A stretch of DNA of 64,000 nt from Pandoraea nosoerga (GCF_902459585.1 NZ_CABPSC010000004.1:124001-188000), one strand, 5' to 3'. Shown: positions 8,792 to 17,262, numbered from the stretch's first letter. Notes: generated from the sequence alone by a model not told the origin. Numbers and translations are program-made.

Positions 8792-9130
8792 GGTGATGTG
8801 GATGCGCTGGCGCGGCGCGTCATCGCGGCCGGCCGCGCGAACCGCCGCGAACGCGCTCGCCTGGCAAAACCGCAAAAAGCGTCGGTGTATACCCCCGTCA
8901 ACTTTTTCCGTGACCGGCCGTTGATACAGGTATGGCACGCAAGAGGCCTGGGCTCCGGTAACGATTCGCAACGTCGGGGGGCGTTTGCGGGTGTCAGGGA
9001 GGATGCCGCCATAACAACGAAGCAACGGCTCGGACGCGAGTCAGGGCAGGCCAAAACCACACGGGGAAGCTGACCCGACGCTGCCGCGAGGACGGTAGCT
9101 TCGTCATCACGAGGTCGGTAAAGCGCGAGT
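8792..9130. other. Gene-free stretch ahead of an isolated terminator
   Basis: No recognisable protein gene lies here. A 91-codon frame (8798-9073, plus) has no ribosome-binding site and no family resemblance. The stretch ends in a strong plus-strand terminator 340 bp after phrB, so it is either a long phrB 3' UTR or the body of a small RNA. No known riboswitch signature was recognised. Confidence 0.4.
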
Positions 9131-9162
9131 GCCCGGGACGTCACGGTTCCGGGCATTTTTTT
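9131..9162 (+). terminator. Strong rho-independent terminator
   Basis: GCCCGGGAC and GTTCCGGGC form a 9-bp stem with one G-U pair around a GTCACG loop, followed by ATTTTTTT. It works only in the plus direction, since the other strand has no T-run. The nearest upstream plus-strand gene, phrB, ends 340 bp earlier. Confidence 0.85.
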
Positions 9163-9236
9163 GCCTCGCTGCCTCGCCGGTGGGCGCCGTCGGCGGCCGC
9201 GCGGGCGCGCCTCGGGGGCGCCAGCCGAGGGCCCCC

Positions 9237-9296
9237 GATCAGGCGCGCGATCATGCCCGCGATTGGGCTCGCGATCAGGCCCGCGACCAGGCGCAC
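9237..9296. repeat. Degenerate 12-bp tandem repeat, five copies
   Basis: Five 12-bp units of the form GATCAGGCCCGC start at 9237, 9249, 9261, 9273 and 9285, each with one to four changes. They lie between the orphan terminator and the 3' end of the urea transporter gene. Confidence 0.7.
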
Positions 9297-9342
9297 GACG
9301 CGGCCGCTATCTCACAACAGGGTTCCGACAACGGTGCGCTGA

Positions 9343-10251
9343 CTACCGTGCCGTGACACCGCATGCCAATACGATCCAGACCGCCAGATTGAACGGAAGC
9401 GTGAAGTAGGGCCATCCCAGCGGTTCGAGCCAGGTCCCGAGGCCGACGCAGAGCAAGGCCGCGAATCCGGCGCCGACAAGGCGCAGCAGGGGGCGGCGCC
9501 CGAACGCGCCCAGGCCCAACGCCGCGAGAAACGCATTCACGCCAATGCCGACGGCATGCCCCGCCAGTGCGGGCCAGTGCGCTGCCATGAGCGCCAGCAC
9601 CGACCACACGAGAACGCCTGCGGCGAGCGCCCACAACGTCGCGCGTAGATTCCAGAGCGCCAGCACGTACCAGACCAGCAGTCCGAGCACGAGCGGCGCC
9701 ACGAATACGACTTGTCCGACGGCACAGAAAACGAACCCCGGCGTGCCCATGCTGCAGCCGGGCGCACCAACGCGCGGCATCAGCCCGAGCCACGATTGCG
9801 CGGCCCACGACAACATCATGACGCCAACGAACGGCCCGGTCAGGGCGGGAACGTTGCGGCGGACGAGGGCCGCGGTTGCGGGTACCGTCAGGCAGACGCA
9901 GGCGACGAGCCACAGCGCATAGGCCGCATCCGGCTGCCAGAACGCGCTGAACGCGATGCCCGTGAGCGCGCCGTTGTACCCGAACAACCCGACGCGCCGA
10001 GCCTCGCGCGGGAGCTGCAGTCCGAGCGCGACCACCGACGCGGTAACGCTCGCGGCCAGTCCGCTCAGCGCGGCGGTCCAGTCGGCCAACGCGAGTACGG
10101 CAAACAACAGCAACCCGGCGCCGGCCGACGGAATGAAGTAAATCTGCGCAAAACTGGCCGCCGTGCCATGCAACGCCGACGTCAACCAGCGACGCGAGAG
10201 GAGGGCCGGGCGAAGCGAAATCGACGCGGGCGTGGATGGGAGCGAGGGCAT
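9343..10251 (-). CDS. Urea transporter (UT family)
   Basis: The product is 302 residues from the ATG at 10251, the usual size of bacterial urea channels. It is highly hydrophobic with about ten membrane segments. The repeated UT signature is visible as GLFGYNGALTGIAF in the N-terminal half, and the C-terminal half ends with YFTLPFNLAVWIVL, matching the TLPF motif of the second repeat. It would let urea pass the inner membrane. No urease or urea carboxylase gene is in the window, so it stands alone between photolyase and glnS. The frame extends to 10389 but the upstream part is not membrane-like, hence the start at 10251. Confidence 0.85.
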   Translation of the reverse strand: MPSLPSTPASISLRPALLSRRWLTSALHGTAASFAQIYFIPSAGAGLLLFAVLALADWTAALSGLAASVTASVVALGLQLPREARRVGLFGYNGALTGIAFSAFWQPDAAYALWLVACVCLTVPATAALVRRNVPALTGPFVGVMMLSWAAQSWLGLMPRVGAPGCSMGTPGFVFCAVGQVVFVAPLVLGLLVWYVLALWNLRATLWALAAGVLVWSVLALMAAHWPALAGHAVGIGVNAFLAALGLGAFGRRPLLRLVGAGFAALLCVGLGTWLEPLGWPYFTLPFNLAVWIVLACGVTAR

Positions 10252-10547
10252 CGGCAGCGGATGAGCACGAACGCATGGGCGGACCTGCGTGGGCGGGGGG
10301 CATTGGGAGAGCTCCGCACAAGCCGTCCGTCGCGCGAGACGGAATCGAATGGGCGCGAGCTTACGCCGAACGGCGCAGGCCGGGCGCATGCGGGCGTTAT
10401 AGTCCGTATTCGAGCCGGCACATCAGCCCGGTGATCACCTGGTGGTCGGCCTGGCGGTCGGCCTGGTGCTCCGGCCTCGAATCCTCCCGGATGCGTGGGA
10501 GGGGCGAGCACGCCAGGGTGCGGTGGAGGCGAGCGGCTGCCGCCCCC
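10252..10547. other. Gene-free stretch upstream of the urea transporter gene
   Basis: This stretch lies upstream of the leftward urea transporter gene and downstream of glnS. It should contain the transporter promoter, but no convincing -35/-10 pair was found on the minus strand. A short direct repeat (GGTCGGCCTGG) occurs near 10442-10470. Nothing else is recognised. Confidence 0.4.
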
Positions 10548-10577
10548 AGAAAGAAAACCCGCGCTCAACGGCGCGGG
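10548..10577 (-). terminator. Rho-independent terminator of glnS
   Basis: On the minus strand CCCGCGC-CGTTGA-GCGCGGG is followed by TTTTCTTTCT. It lies about 50 bp beyond the glnS stop. Confidence 0.85.
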
Positions 10578-10625
10578 TGTTGTCCGACAGACGTTGCGGA
10601 TGTCGGCGACGTTGCCGACATCGCT

Positions 10626-12344
10626 TTATTTGCCGCCGCCCTTCGCGGGTTTGGCGGCCCAGCTGTCCTTGAGCGACACGATGCGATTGAACACCGGCTT
10701 GCCCGGGACCGAATCGTGGCGGTCCGCCACGAAGTAGCCGTGGCGCTCGAACTGCACGCGGTCTTCGGGCTTAACGCTCAGCAGTTCCGGCTCGACGTAT
10801 GCTTGCGTCACGCGCTTGGCGTCCGGGTTGATGTAATCGAGGAAGTTCTTCTCCCCGGCGTCCGGATTCGGATCGAGGAACAGACGGTCGTAGATGCGCA
10901 CTTCGGCGGCCAGTGCGTGCGGCGCGCTCACCCAGTGAATGTTGCCCTTGACCTTGTAGTTGTCCGCGCCCGGCGTGCCCGAACGGCTGTCTTCGAAGTA
11001 GTTGCAGTGCACGGCGATCACGTTGCCGTTCGCATCGGTATCGAAGCCCGTGCACTCCACGACGTAGCCATAGCGCAGGCGGACCTTGTTGCCCGGGAAC
11101 AGGCGGAAGAAGCCCTTGACCGGCTCGGCCTGGAAGTCCTCGCGCTCGATCCACAGCTCGCGCGAAATCGGGAACGTGCGCATGCCGCGCTCGGGGAAGT
11201 GCGGGTGTACCGGAGCCTGGCAGTCTTCCTGCTTGCCTTGCGGATAGTTGTCGATGATCAGCTTGAGCGGATCGAGCACGGCCGTGGCACGCGGCGCCTT
11301 CGGATCGAGGTCATCGCGCAGCGCCTGCTCGAGAATGCTCATGTCGATCCACGAGGCGGACTTGGCCACGCCTATGCGCTCGCAGAACAGTTGCAGGCTT
11401 TCCGGCGAAAAGCCGCGACGGCGCAGGCCGACGAGCGTCGGCATGCGCGGGTCGTCCCAGCCGTCAACGTACTTTTCGTCGACGAGCTGACGCAGCTTGC
11501 GCTTGCTCGTGATCGCGTAGGTGAGCTGCAGGCGCGCGAACTCGATCTGTTGCGGCGTCGGGCGCGTGAACATGCCGGCGTCGGCCAGCTCGCCGAGCAC
11601 CCAGTCGTAGAACGGGCGCTGGTCTTCGAACTCCAGCGTGCACAGGCTGTGCGTGATGTTCTCGATCGCGTCCTCGAGCGGGTGCGCGTAGGTGTACATC
11701 GGGTAGATGCACCAGGCGTCGCCCGTGCGATGGTGATGCGCATGGCGAATGCGGTAGATGGCCGGGTCGCGCAGATTGATGTTGGGCGACGCCATGTCGA
11801 TCTTCGCACGCAGCACGTGCGTGCCGTCGGCGAATTCGCCCGCGCGCATGCGGCGGAACAGGTCGAGGTTCTCCTCGACCGAGCGGTTGCGGAACGGCGA
11901 GTCCTTGCCCGGCTCGGTAAGCGTGCCGCGGTTGGCGCGCATGTCCTCGGCGCTCTGGCTGTCGACGTAGGCCTTGCCGCGCTGAATCAGGATTTCGGCG
12001 CCCTGATAGAGCTGCTCGAAATAGTCGCTCGCGAAATAGAGATGTTCCTTCTGCGGCGTGTCGTAACGGAAGCCGAGCCACTTGACCATGTCGATGATCG
12101 AGTCGACGTACTCGGTGTCTTCCTTCTCGGGATTGGTGTCGTCGAAGCGCAGATGGCACACGCCGCCGTAGTCGCGCGCCACGCCGAAGTTCAGGCAGAT
12201 CGCCTTGGCGTGACCGATGTGCAGATAGCCGTTGGGCTCGGGCGGAAAACGCGTCTCGACGCGCTGGCCCCATTTGCCCGACCGGTTGTCTTCGTCAATG
12301 ATGTTGCGGATGAAATTGGATGCCGCGTTCAGCTCTGTGCTCAT
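10626..12344 (-). CDS. glnS: Glutaminyl-tRNA synthetase
   Basis: The 572-residue product charges tRNA-Gln. It is a class I synthetase with PPEPNGYLHIGHAKA (HIGH at 42-45) and an ITSKRKL segment as the KMSKS equivalent. The catalytic domain is followed by the GlnRS-type anticodon-binding beta-barrels (LSVKPEDRVQFERHGYFVADR near the end). Length is slightly above the E. coli enzyme, with a Lys/Gly-rich tail. The ATG at 12344 gives the typical MSTELNAASNFIRNIIDED start; the frame runs 69 codons further upstream without similarity. A terminator follows at 10548-10577. Confidence 0.97.
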   Translation of the reverse strand: MSTELNAASNFIRNIIDEDNRSGKWGQRVETRFPPEPNGYLHIGHAKAICLNFGVARDYGGVCHLRFDDTNPEKEDTEYVDSIIDMVKWLGFRYDTPQKEHLYFASDYFEQLYQGAEILIQRGKAYVDSQSAEDMRANRGTLTEPGKDSPFRNRSVEENLDLFRRMRAGEFADGTHVLRAKIDMASPNINLRDPAIYRIRHAHHHRTGDAWCIYPMYTYAHPLEDAIENITHSLCTLEFEDQRPFYDWVLGELADAGMFTRPTPQQIEFARLQLTYAITSKRKLRQLVDEKYVDGWDDPRMPTLVGLRRRGFSPESLQLFCERIGVAKSASWIDMSILEQALRDDLDPKAPRATAVLDPLKLIIDNYPQGKQEDCQAPVHPHFPERGMRTFPISRELWIEREDFQAEPVKGFFRLFPGNKVRLRYGYVVECTGFDTDANGNVIAVHCNYFEDSRSGTPGADNYKVKGNIHWVSAPHALAAEVRIYDRLFLDPNPDAGEKNFLDYINPDAKRVTQAYVEPELLSVKPEDRVQFERHGYFVADRHDSVPGKPVFNRIVSLKDSWAAKPAKGGGK

Positions 12345-12570
12345 GCCTGTCCAGTGTTCGGTGTTTGGCGAACATTCTACCGTACCGCACTGCACCACGG
12401 GCGAGCGACGACGCGCGTTTGCGCTCGACGAGGGCCCGCCTGAAGGCGCTGGGCCCGCCTGCCGATCGGGGCCGGGCGCGACGCCGAAGCGCGCGCTCGC
12501 CTTGGACGGGGGGACGGTCGGGGCGGGGCCCACGCCCCGAAAGCGGAGCATCGGCCGCCGGTCGGCCGGA

Positions 12571-12610
12571 ACGAGGCGGAAGGAGGCGGAAGGAGGCGGA
12601 AGGAGGCGAT
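12571..12610. repeat. 10-bp tandem repeat, four copies
   Basis: Four copies of A(C/G)GAGGCGGA, the last ending in T, start at 12571, 12581, 12591 and 12601. They lie in the 291-bp stretch between the glnS start and the small membrane protein stop. The minus-strand reading is CT-rich. No promoter for glnS was identified in this stretch. Confidence 0.85.
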
Positions 12611-12635
12611 GGGCCAGCCTTGTCTCGCCGGGCGC

Positions 12636-12821
12636 CTACATGGTGTTGCGCTGCCCCGGCCAGTTGGCATAGGAGAGCAGCCACAGGGAAATGACGTTGA
12701 CGATCGGGATGAAGGCCAGTACGGTGAGCCACGGCGAGAGGCCGAGGCGCGTGAGAATCCGCCAGACGGGAATGCCAACGAGCACAATGCCGATGAGCAA
12801 GCCGAGAAGTCCGTTGAACAT
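12636..12821 (-). CDS. Small hydrophobic membrane protein, unknown function
   Basis: The 61-residue product has two membrane helices (about residues 3-22 and 31-52) separated by RILTRLGLSP. The ATG at 12821 is preceded on the minus strand by AGGGGAGAG, a good ribosome-binding site. It ends about 290 bp upstream of glnS in the same direction. I do not recognise a family; small proteins of this layout are common next to housekeeping genes. It diverges from the membrane protein gene at 12970. Confidence 0.7.
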   Translation of the reverse strand: MFNGLLGLLIGIVLVGIPVWRILTRLGLSPWLTVLAFIPIVNVISLWLLSYANWPGQRNTM

Positions 12822-12969
12822 ACGATCTCTCCCCTGAAGTCCCGCCGGCGGCGGGTTGACGCCAAGTATAGCGAGACGACCGCCCATCGCCAGCGCTGGA
12901 TTGTTCTATCCTGAAAACACTGCCGGTCCCGCCGGCGGCTCTGTGAGTGACCCTTTCAGGGAGGACATC

Positions 12970-13485
12970 ATGGAACTGCACCTCCAGTCGCATCGCTTCA
13001 CGCACCGCTCGCCCGACTGGGCGGCGGCCGCCGTCGCCGGCTTCGTGGCCTGCGCCTTTTTCTGCGCCGTCGAAATGCTCATGGTGCTGCTGGTCACCGG
13101 CCAGAGTCCGTGGGTGCCGCCGCGCATGGTCGCCGCCATCGTGCTCGGGCCGGGCATCCTGTCGCAGCCCGCCACGTTCGATGTGTCCATCGTGGCCATG
13201 GCGCTCATGGTCCACGCGGCCATCGGCGTCGTGCTGGGCGTGGTGCTCGGCGCCATCATCGCGCCGTTCCGGCTCGACTCCGACGTCGTCACGGTCTCGA
13301 TTGCCGGCGCCGTGTTCGGACTCGTGGTCTACGCCGTCAACTTCTACGTGATGACGCAACTGTTCCCCTGGTTCATCGAGTCGCGCTCCTGGATCATGGT
13401 GGCCGGGCATGTGATCTTCGGCGCGTTCGCCGGCTACATGTACTGGATTCTCGCGAAAATCGACGACCGTACCGTAATGCCGTGA
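12970..13485 (+). CDS. Four-helix integral membrane protein, unknown function
   Basis: The 171-residue product has a short cytosolic start and four hydrophobic stretches (about residues 17-43, 73-99, 107-128 and 140-162). The chosen ATG at 12970 follows a strong CAGGGAGG ribosome-binding site; the frame continues upstream to 12856 but without hydrophobic or conserved character. No catalytic motif or named domain is recognised. It diverges from the 61-residue membrane protein gene with 148 bp between starts. A 656-bp stretch without genes follows. Confidence 0.75.
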   Translation: MELHLQSHRFTHRSPDWAAAAVAGFVACAFFCAVEMLMVLLVTGQSPWVPPRMVAAIVLGPGILSQPATFDVSIVAMALMVHAAIGVVLGVVLGAIIAPFRLDSDVVTVSIAGAVFGLVVYAVNFYVMTQLFPWFIESRSWIMVAGHVIFGAFAGYMYWILAKIDDRTVMP

Positions 13486-14141
13486 GCCCTGCCGGGACGG
13501 GCGGGCGCCCGATCGGACCGGCGAACCCGGGCGGCCGCGCCCCCGCCCGGAGAGGGGTTGCCGCCCGTCGATGCACGGGACGCTGTTTTCTGATATCATT
13601 CGTCAACTGCGTCGATCTGCCCGTCAACTTCGGGACCGAATGAACGCAGTTCTCGTGGCATGAAACGCCGGGCAACGCTCCTGTCCGTCCGGCGACGGCC
13701 ACCGCACGACACGATTACCACTACACAGATGTGTCGCGCGGGGTGTGCCGCCACATGTCGCCACGTGCGGCCATGTGCCGACCCAAAGAGGCCGGGAACG
13801 CTTCGACGCGGGTTCGTAACGAACCCGGATAGTTCGACGTTCTTGCCGCCGGGCCCGTGGGCCGGCACGCCGCCATTCCCCCGAAACAGGAAGTTGCCCA
13901 GGATCGCTTGTCCGCGCATTGCGTGGTGCCGGCGCGCATGGGGCCACTCGCCGCACGCCGTCTCTCGTCGACCCAATGCGTCGCATGTCAGTCACGCCAA
14001 TGTCGCGTGGCCGTCACATTGGGCCGATACGCTGCGTGCACTTCACGGAAACATTTGTGCGGTTTTGCACTCTCATCACCGTAAGCCGATTCGAGAGGGA
14101 TAGTTATCAGTCATATTTTTTGCAGTAAGAAGGAACAGAAA
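13486..14141. other. Longest gene-free stretch (656 bp)
   Basis: No convincing coding frame was found; the open frames on either strand are rich in Cys, His and Arg in a way unlike real proteins here. Base composition appears less GC-rich than the neighbouring genes. It contains a perfect 19-bp palindrome (13809-13827) and a distant inverted pair, CCCAATG near 13973 with CATTGGG near 14016. It could be a long leader, a small RNA gene or a decayed gene. The last bases form the ribosome-binding site of the gene at 14142. Confidence 0.5.
13809..13827. repeat. Perfect 19-bp palindrome
   Basis: CGGGTTCGT-A-ACGAACCCG is a perfect 9+1+9 inverted repeat in the gene-free stretch. The single-base centre makes a hairpin unlikely and an operator for a dimeric protein more likely. 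There is no T-run after it. Confidence 0.7.
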
Positions 14142-14375
14142 ATGAAAACAACGCAATATCAGGAATTCCAGTACAGCGTGCGCGCCGTCGAGCGCGACAA
14201 CGCCCGTTGGGACGCTTTCTACGAAATCCATCGTCCGACCAGCCAGGGTATGGAAAAGGTCGGCGTCTATCAGGTACAGACGGCCTACGGCTTCGCCACG
14301 CAAGGCAACGCGCTCGATGACGCGGAGCGCAACGCCCGTGCCGACATCGAGCAGGGCATCGTCTACTATCAGTAA
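14142..14375 (+). CDS. Small soluble protein of unknown function
   Basis: The 77-residue acidic product starts at an ATG preceded by GAAGGAACAG, a good ribosome-binding site. It contains a pattern of beta strands (YQEFQYSVRAVE, WDAFYEIHRP, KVGVYQVQTAYGFAT) followed by one helix rich in acidic residues and Ala (DDAERNARADIEQG), like small alpha/beta domains that modulate other proteins. No signal peptide or membrane segment is present. I do not recognise a family. It is preceded by 656 bp without genes, and elaA follows after 112 bp. Confidence 0.75.
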   Translation: MKTTQYQEFQYSVRAVERDNARWDAFYEIHRPTSQGMEKVGVYQVQTAYGFATQGNALDDAERNARADIEQGIVYYQ

Positions 14376-14434
14376 GCCGGCCTTTCTGCCGTCCATTCCC
14401 CTTGCGTGATGCTGGCATCGTCGTCTGGCGACGG

Positions 14435-14443
14435 TGCTATAGT
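14435..14443 (+). promoter_or_regulatory. Extended -10 element for elaA
   Basis: TGC-TATAGT matches the extended -10 form (TGn plus TATAAT with one change), 44 bp before the elaA ATG. No good -35 is present, as expected for extended -10 promoters. Confidence 0.45.
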
Positions 14444-14487
14444 CCCGCCTTTCACACCGCAAGTCGTGCGAGGCTGGAGAGTCGGCA

Positions 14488-14961
14488 ATGGAATGGATGT
14501 GCAAGTCGTTCGATGAATTGGGCAGCGCGCTGCTGTACCGCATCCTGTCGGCGCGCAACGCCGTCTTCGTGGTCGAGCAACGGTGTCCGTATCAGGACAT
14601 CGACGGACGCGACCCGCATAGCCTCCATCTCGTGGCTCAGGCGCGCGACGAAGCCAATCGGCTGCAGATCGCCGCGTACCTGCGCCTGCTTCCCCCGGGC
14701 CTCGCTTACGAGGAGGCGTCGATCGGACGGGTGATTACCACCGCCGCCTATCGCGGCACGGGGCTGGGACGCGAGCTGCTCGCCCGCGCCGTCGCGATCG
14801 CCGAAGTGCAATGGCCAGAGACGCCATTGCGCATCGGCGCGCAGGCCCACCTCGAAGCGTTTTATGGCGGATTCGGATTCGTCAAGGCCAGCGAGCCATA
14901 CGACGAGGACGGCATCCTCCACATCGAGATGGTGCGTGCCGCAGTGAGCGCATTGGTCTGA
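14488..14961 (+). CDS. elaA: GNAT acetyltransferase, ElaA family
   Basis: The 157-residue product is a GNAT-fold N-acetyltransferase. The ElaA-type signature VFVVEQRCPYQDIDGRDP occupies residues 26-43. The acetyl-CoA loop is RGTGLGRELLARA (89-101), and a late YGGFGFVKASEPYDEDGI stretch is also typical. The substrate of ElaA proteins is not established. Length fits the family (about 150 aa). It lies upstream of uup in the same direction with about 100 bp between, where a separate -10 element is visible. Confidence 0.9.
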   Translation: MEWMCKSFDELGSALLYRILSARNAVFVVEQRCPYQDIDGRDPHSLHLVAQARDEANRLQIAAYLRLLPPGLAYEEASIGRVITTAAYRGTGLGRELLARAVAIAEVQWPETPLRIGAQAHLEAFYGGFGFVKASEPYDEDGILHIEMVRAAVSALV

Positions 14962-15022
14962 GCGCGGCCATGCCGCGGCGCCGCGCCCCCAGTCCCCTTC
15001 TCCGCCCGGGCCGCCGTGCCCG

Positions 15023-15037
15023 GCACTACAATAGTGC
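15023..15037 (+). promoter_or_regulatory. Palindromic -10 region before uup
   Basis: GCACTA-CAA-TAGTGC is a perfect 15-bp palindrome containing TACAAT (15027-15032), a -10-like hexamer, about 30 bp before the uup ATG. No -35 was found. A transcription start near 15040 would leave a leader of about 25 nt. Confidence 0.4.
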
Positions 15038-15064
15038 TTTTGCGGTTCTCGCGTTTCCCGACAC

Positions 15065-16996
15065 ATGGCCTTGTATTCCATCACGGGCGCCCAACTGGCG
15101 TTCGGTCACGTGGCATTGCTCGACAATGCCGATTTTTCGCTCGAAGCCGGCGAGCGCGTCGGACTGATCGGGCGCAACGGCGCCGGCAAGTCGTCGCTGC
15201 TCAAGATCGTGGCGGGACTCACCGCGCCGGATGACGGCCTCGTCGCGCGCCAGGCCGGCCTGCACACCGTCTACGTGCCGCAGGAGCCCGAATTCGACGG
15301 CGAGAAGCGCGTGTTCGACGTCGTCTCGCTCGGCCTGGGCGAATGGCATGAACTGCTCTCCGACTACGACAGCACCGCGAGCGCGCTGGCCGAGGCGCCC
15401 GAGGGCGCGGAGCACGACGCGCTGCTCGCCCGTCTGAACGCGTTGCAGTCGTCGCTCGATGCCGCCGACGCGTGGCAGCTGAAAACACGCGTGGAGACGA
15501 CCATCGCGCAACTGGGCCTCGATGCCCATGCACGCGTGGGCGACCTGTCCGGCGGGATGCAAAAGCGCGTCTCGCTCGCGCAGGCCTGGGTGGCGCGTCC
15601 GGACGTGCTGTTGCTCGACGAGCCGACCAACCACCTCGACTTCGACGCCATTCGCTGGCTCGAGGAACTGCTGATCGGCTTTCGCGGCGCGCTGCTGTTC
15701 ATCACGCACGACCGCAGTTTCCTCGATCGCGTGGCCACTCGCATCGTCGAGCTCGATCGCGGACGTCTGCTCTCCTATCCGGGCAACTTCACGCAGTACC
15801 AGGAGCGCAAGGCTGCGCAACTCGAAGTCGAGCGCGTGGAGAACGAGAAATTCGACAAGCTGCTCGCGCAGGAAGAGGTGTGGATCCGCAAGGGCGTCGA
15901 GGCGCGCCGCACGCGCAGCGTGTCGCGCATCGAGCGCCTCAAGGCGATGCGCAGCGAGCGTGCCGAGCGCCGCGAAATCCAGGGCAACGTGCGCATGGAT
16001 GTGGCGCAGGCGGAGAAGTCCGGCAAGATCGTCGCCGAACTCACCAACGTGACGAAGGCCTATGACGCGCGCGTCGTCGTGCGCGACTTTTCCGCAACGC
16101 TCATGCGCGGCGACAAGGTCGGCCTCGTCGGCCCGAACGGCGTGGGCAAGACGACGCTGCTCAAGCTCATCCTCGGCGAGATCGCCCCTGACAGCGGCCA
16201 GATCCGCGTCGGCACGAACCTGCAGGTGGCGTACTTCGACCAGATGCGCGCGCAGCTCGATCCCGAGAAGAGCCTGCTCGACACCATCAGCCCGGGCAGC
16301 GACTGGATCGAGATCAACGGCGCGCGCAAGCACGTGATGAGCTATCTGGGCGACTTCCTGTTCTCGCCGGAGCGCGCGCGCTCGCCGGTGAAGTCGCTCT
16401 CCGGCGGGGAGCGCAATCGCCTGCTGCTCGCACGCCTGTTTGCGCGTCCGGCCAATGTGCTGGTGCTCGACGAGCCCACCAACGACCTCGACATCCCAAC
16501 GCTGGAACTGCTCGAAGAACTGCTCGAAGAGTACGGCGGCACGGTGTTCCTGGTGAGCCACGACCGCACGTTCCTCGATAACGTCGTGACGTCCGTCATC
16601 GCGGCCGAGGGCGACGGCAACTGGCGCGAGTACGTGGGCGGTTTTACCGATTGGCAGGTGCAACGCGAGCGCGCCCAGGCGCTGGCCGCGCAGCGCGCGC
16701 CGGCCGAGGACGCGGCCAAGGACGTCCCGAGCGCGCCCAGGCGCAGCGCCAACCGCACGGTCAAGCTCAGCTACAAGGAGCAACGCGAACTCGACGGCCT
16801 GCCCGAGCATATCGCGGCCCTCGAAGCGGAGCAGAAAGACGCCGCGGCCAAGCTCGAGGATGGCGCCATCTTTGTGAAAGATCCGGCAGCGGGGGCGGCA
16901 TTGTCCGAACGTTTCGAGGCCATTGAACTGGAATTGCTCGAAGCGCTCGAACGCTGGGAAGTGCTCGAGGCCAAGCAGCGCGGCGAGAGCGCGTAA
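15065..16996 (+). CDS. uup: ABC-F family ATPase Uup
   Basis: The 643-residue product has two ABC ATPase domains and no membrane segment. Walker A motifs are GRNGAGKS (36-43) and GPNGVGKT (about 353-360), signatures are LSGGMQKRVSLAQ and LSGGERNRLLLAR, and Walker B segments end in LLLDEPTNHLD and LVLDEPTNDLD. A linker with many Arg and Glu residues joins the domains, and a C-terminal helical coiled-coil domain (about 560-640) distinguishes Uup from other ABC-F proteins. Family members act on the ribosome or on branched DNA; loss of E. coli Uup raises precise excision of transposons. The ATG at 15065 fits the family start MALYSITGAQL. Confidence 0.93.
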   Translation: MALYSITGAQLAFGHVALLDNADFSLEAGERVGLIGRNGAGKSSLLKIVAGLTAPDDGLVARQAGLHTVYVPQEPEFDGEKRVFDVVSLGLGEWHELLSDYDSTASALAEAPEGAEHDALLARLNALQSSLDAADAWQLKTRVETTIAQLGLDAHARVGDLSGGMQKRVSLAQAWVARPDVLLLDEPTNHLDFDAIRWLEELLIGFRGALLFITHDRSFLDRVATRIVELDRGRLLSYPGNFTQYQERKAAQLEVERVENEKFDKLLAQEEVWIRKGVEARRTRSVSRIERLKAMRSERAERREIQGNVRMDVAQAEKSGKIVAELTNVTKAYDARVVVRDFSATLMRGDKVGLVGPNGVGKTTLLKLILGEIAPDSGQIRVGTNLQVAYFDQMRAQLDPEKSLLDTISPGSDWIEINGARKHVMSYLGDFLFSPERARSPVKSLSGGERNRLLLARLFARPANVLVLDEPTNDLDIPTLELLEELLEEYGGTVFLVSHDRTFLDNVVTSVIAAEGDGNWREYVGGFTDWQVQRERAQALAAQRAPAEDAAKDVPSAPRRSANRTVKLSYKEQRELDGLPEHIAALEAEQKDAAAKLEDGAIFVKDPAAGAALSERFEAIELELLEALERWEVLEAKQRGESA

Positions 16997-17262
16997 CACG
17001 CCTGCGCCATGCGCGTCATCTGGCGAGCGGCGCACGGCGGACGGCCGGGGTATCCGGGGCGCGTCGCGTTCGGCTGTCGGCCACGTCGCGCGATGCGCTT
17101 GTCGAGTGACAGTACAATAGGCCGCGATTCATCGGGCGGCCCCGCACCCGGGCCACCCGAGCCGGTGCCAGGCGCACTCGGCGTGCTCATTCTGTGGGCG
17201 CCGAAATGCAAGTCGTTGATCCGGCGTCACTTTTGTCATGTGTTAATGGGTTTTCCCCGTGG
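16997..17262. other. Upstream region of parE
   Basis: No gene is seen between uup and parE. A TACAAT hexamer at 17113-17118 could be a -10 but lacks a -35 at the right distance. The 3' part carries the paired DnaA-box-like sequences listed separately. Confidence 0.4.

Noticed and set aside
8930-8965. Sigma-54 promoter at TGGCACGC near 8933
   Set aside because: The -24-like half is present, but no TTGC at the right distance for the -12 element.
7205-9025. N-terminal extension of the minus-strand lipoprotein to 762 codons
   Set aside because: The extension is antisense to photolyase and has no similarity; only the last 155 codons, with a lipobox, look real.
8798-9073. 91-codon plus-strand frame after phrB
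   Set aside because: No ribosome-binding site and no recognisable family, and it ends ahead of a terminator without a normal distance. It is treated as non-coding.
13660-14103. 147-codon frame in the gene-free stretch
   Set aside because: Cys/His/Arg-rich composition, no start signal, no recognisable family, and overlapping frames of equal quality on the other strand.
15026-17035. Long minus-strand open frame of 669 codons opposite uup
   Set aside because: It mirrors the uup gene. High GC at third positions keeps the opposite strand open, and the protein is rich in His and Arg without any family pattern. The same applies to long minus-strand frames at 17187-19388, 33073-35022 and 21094-22959.
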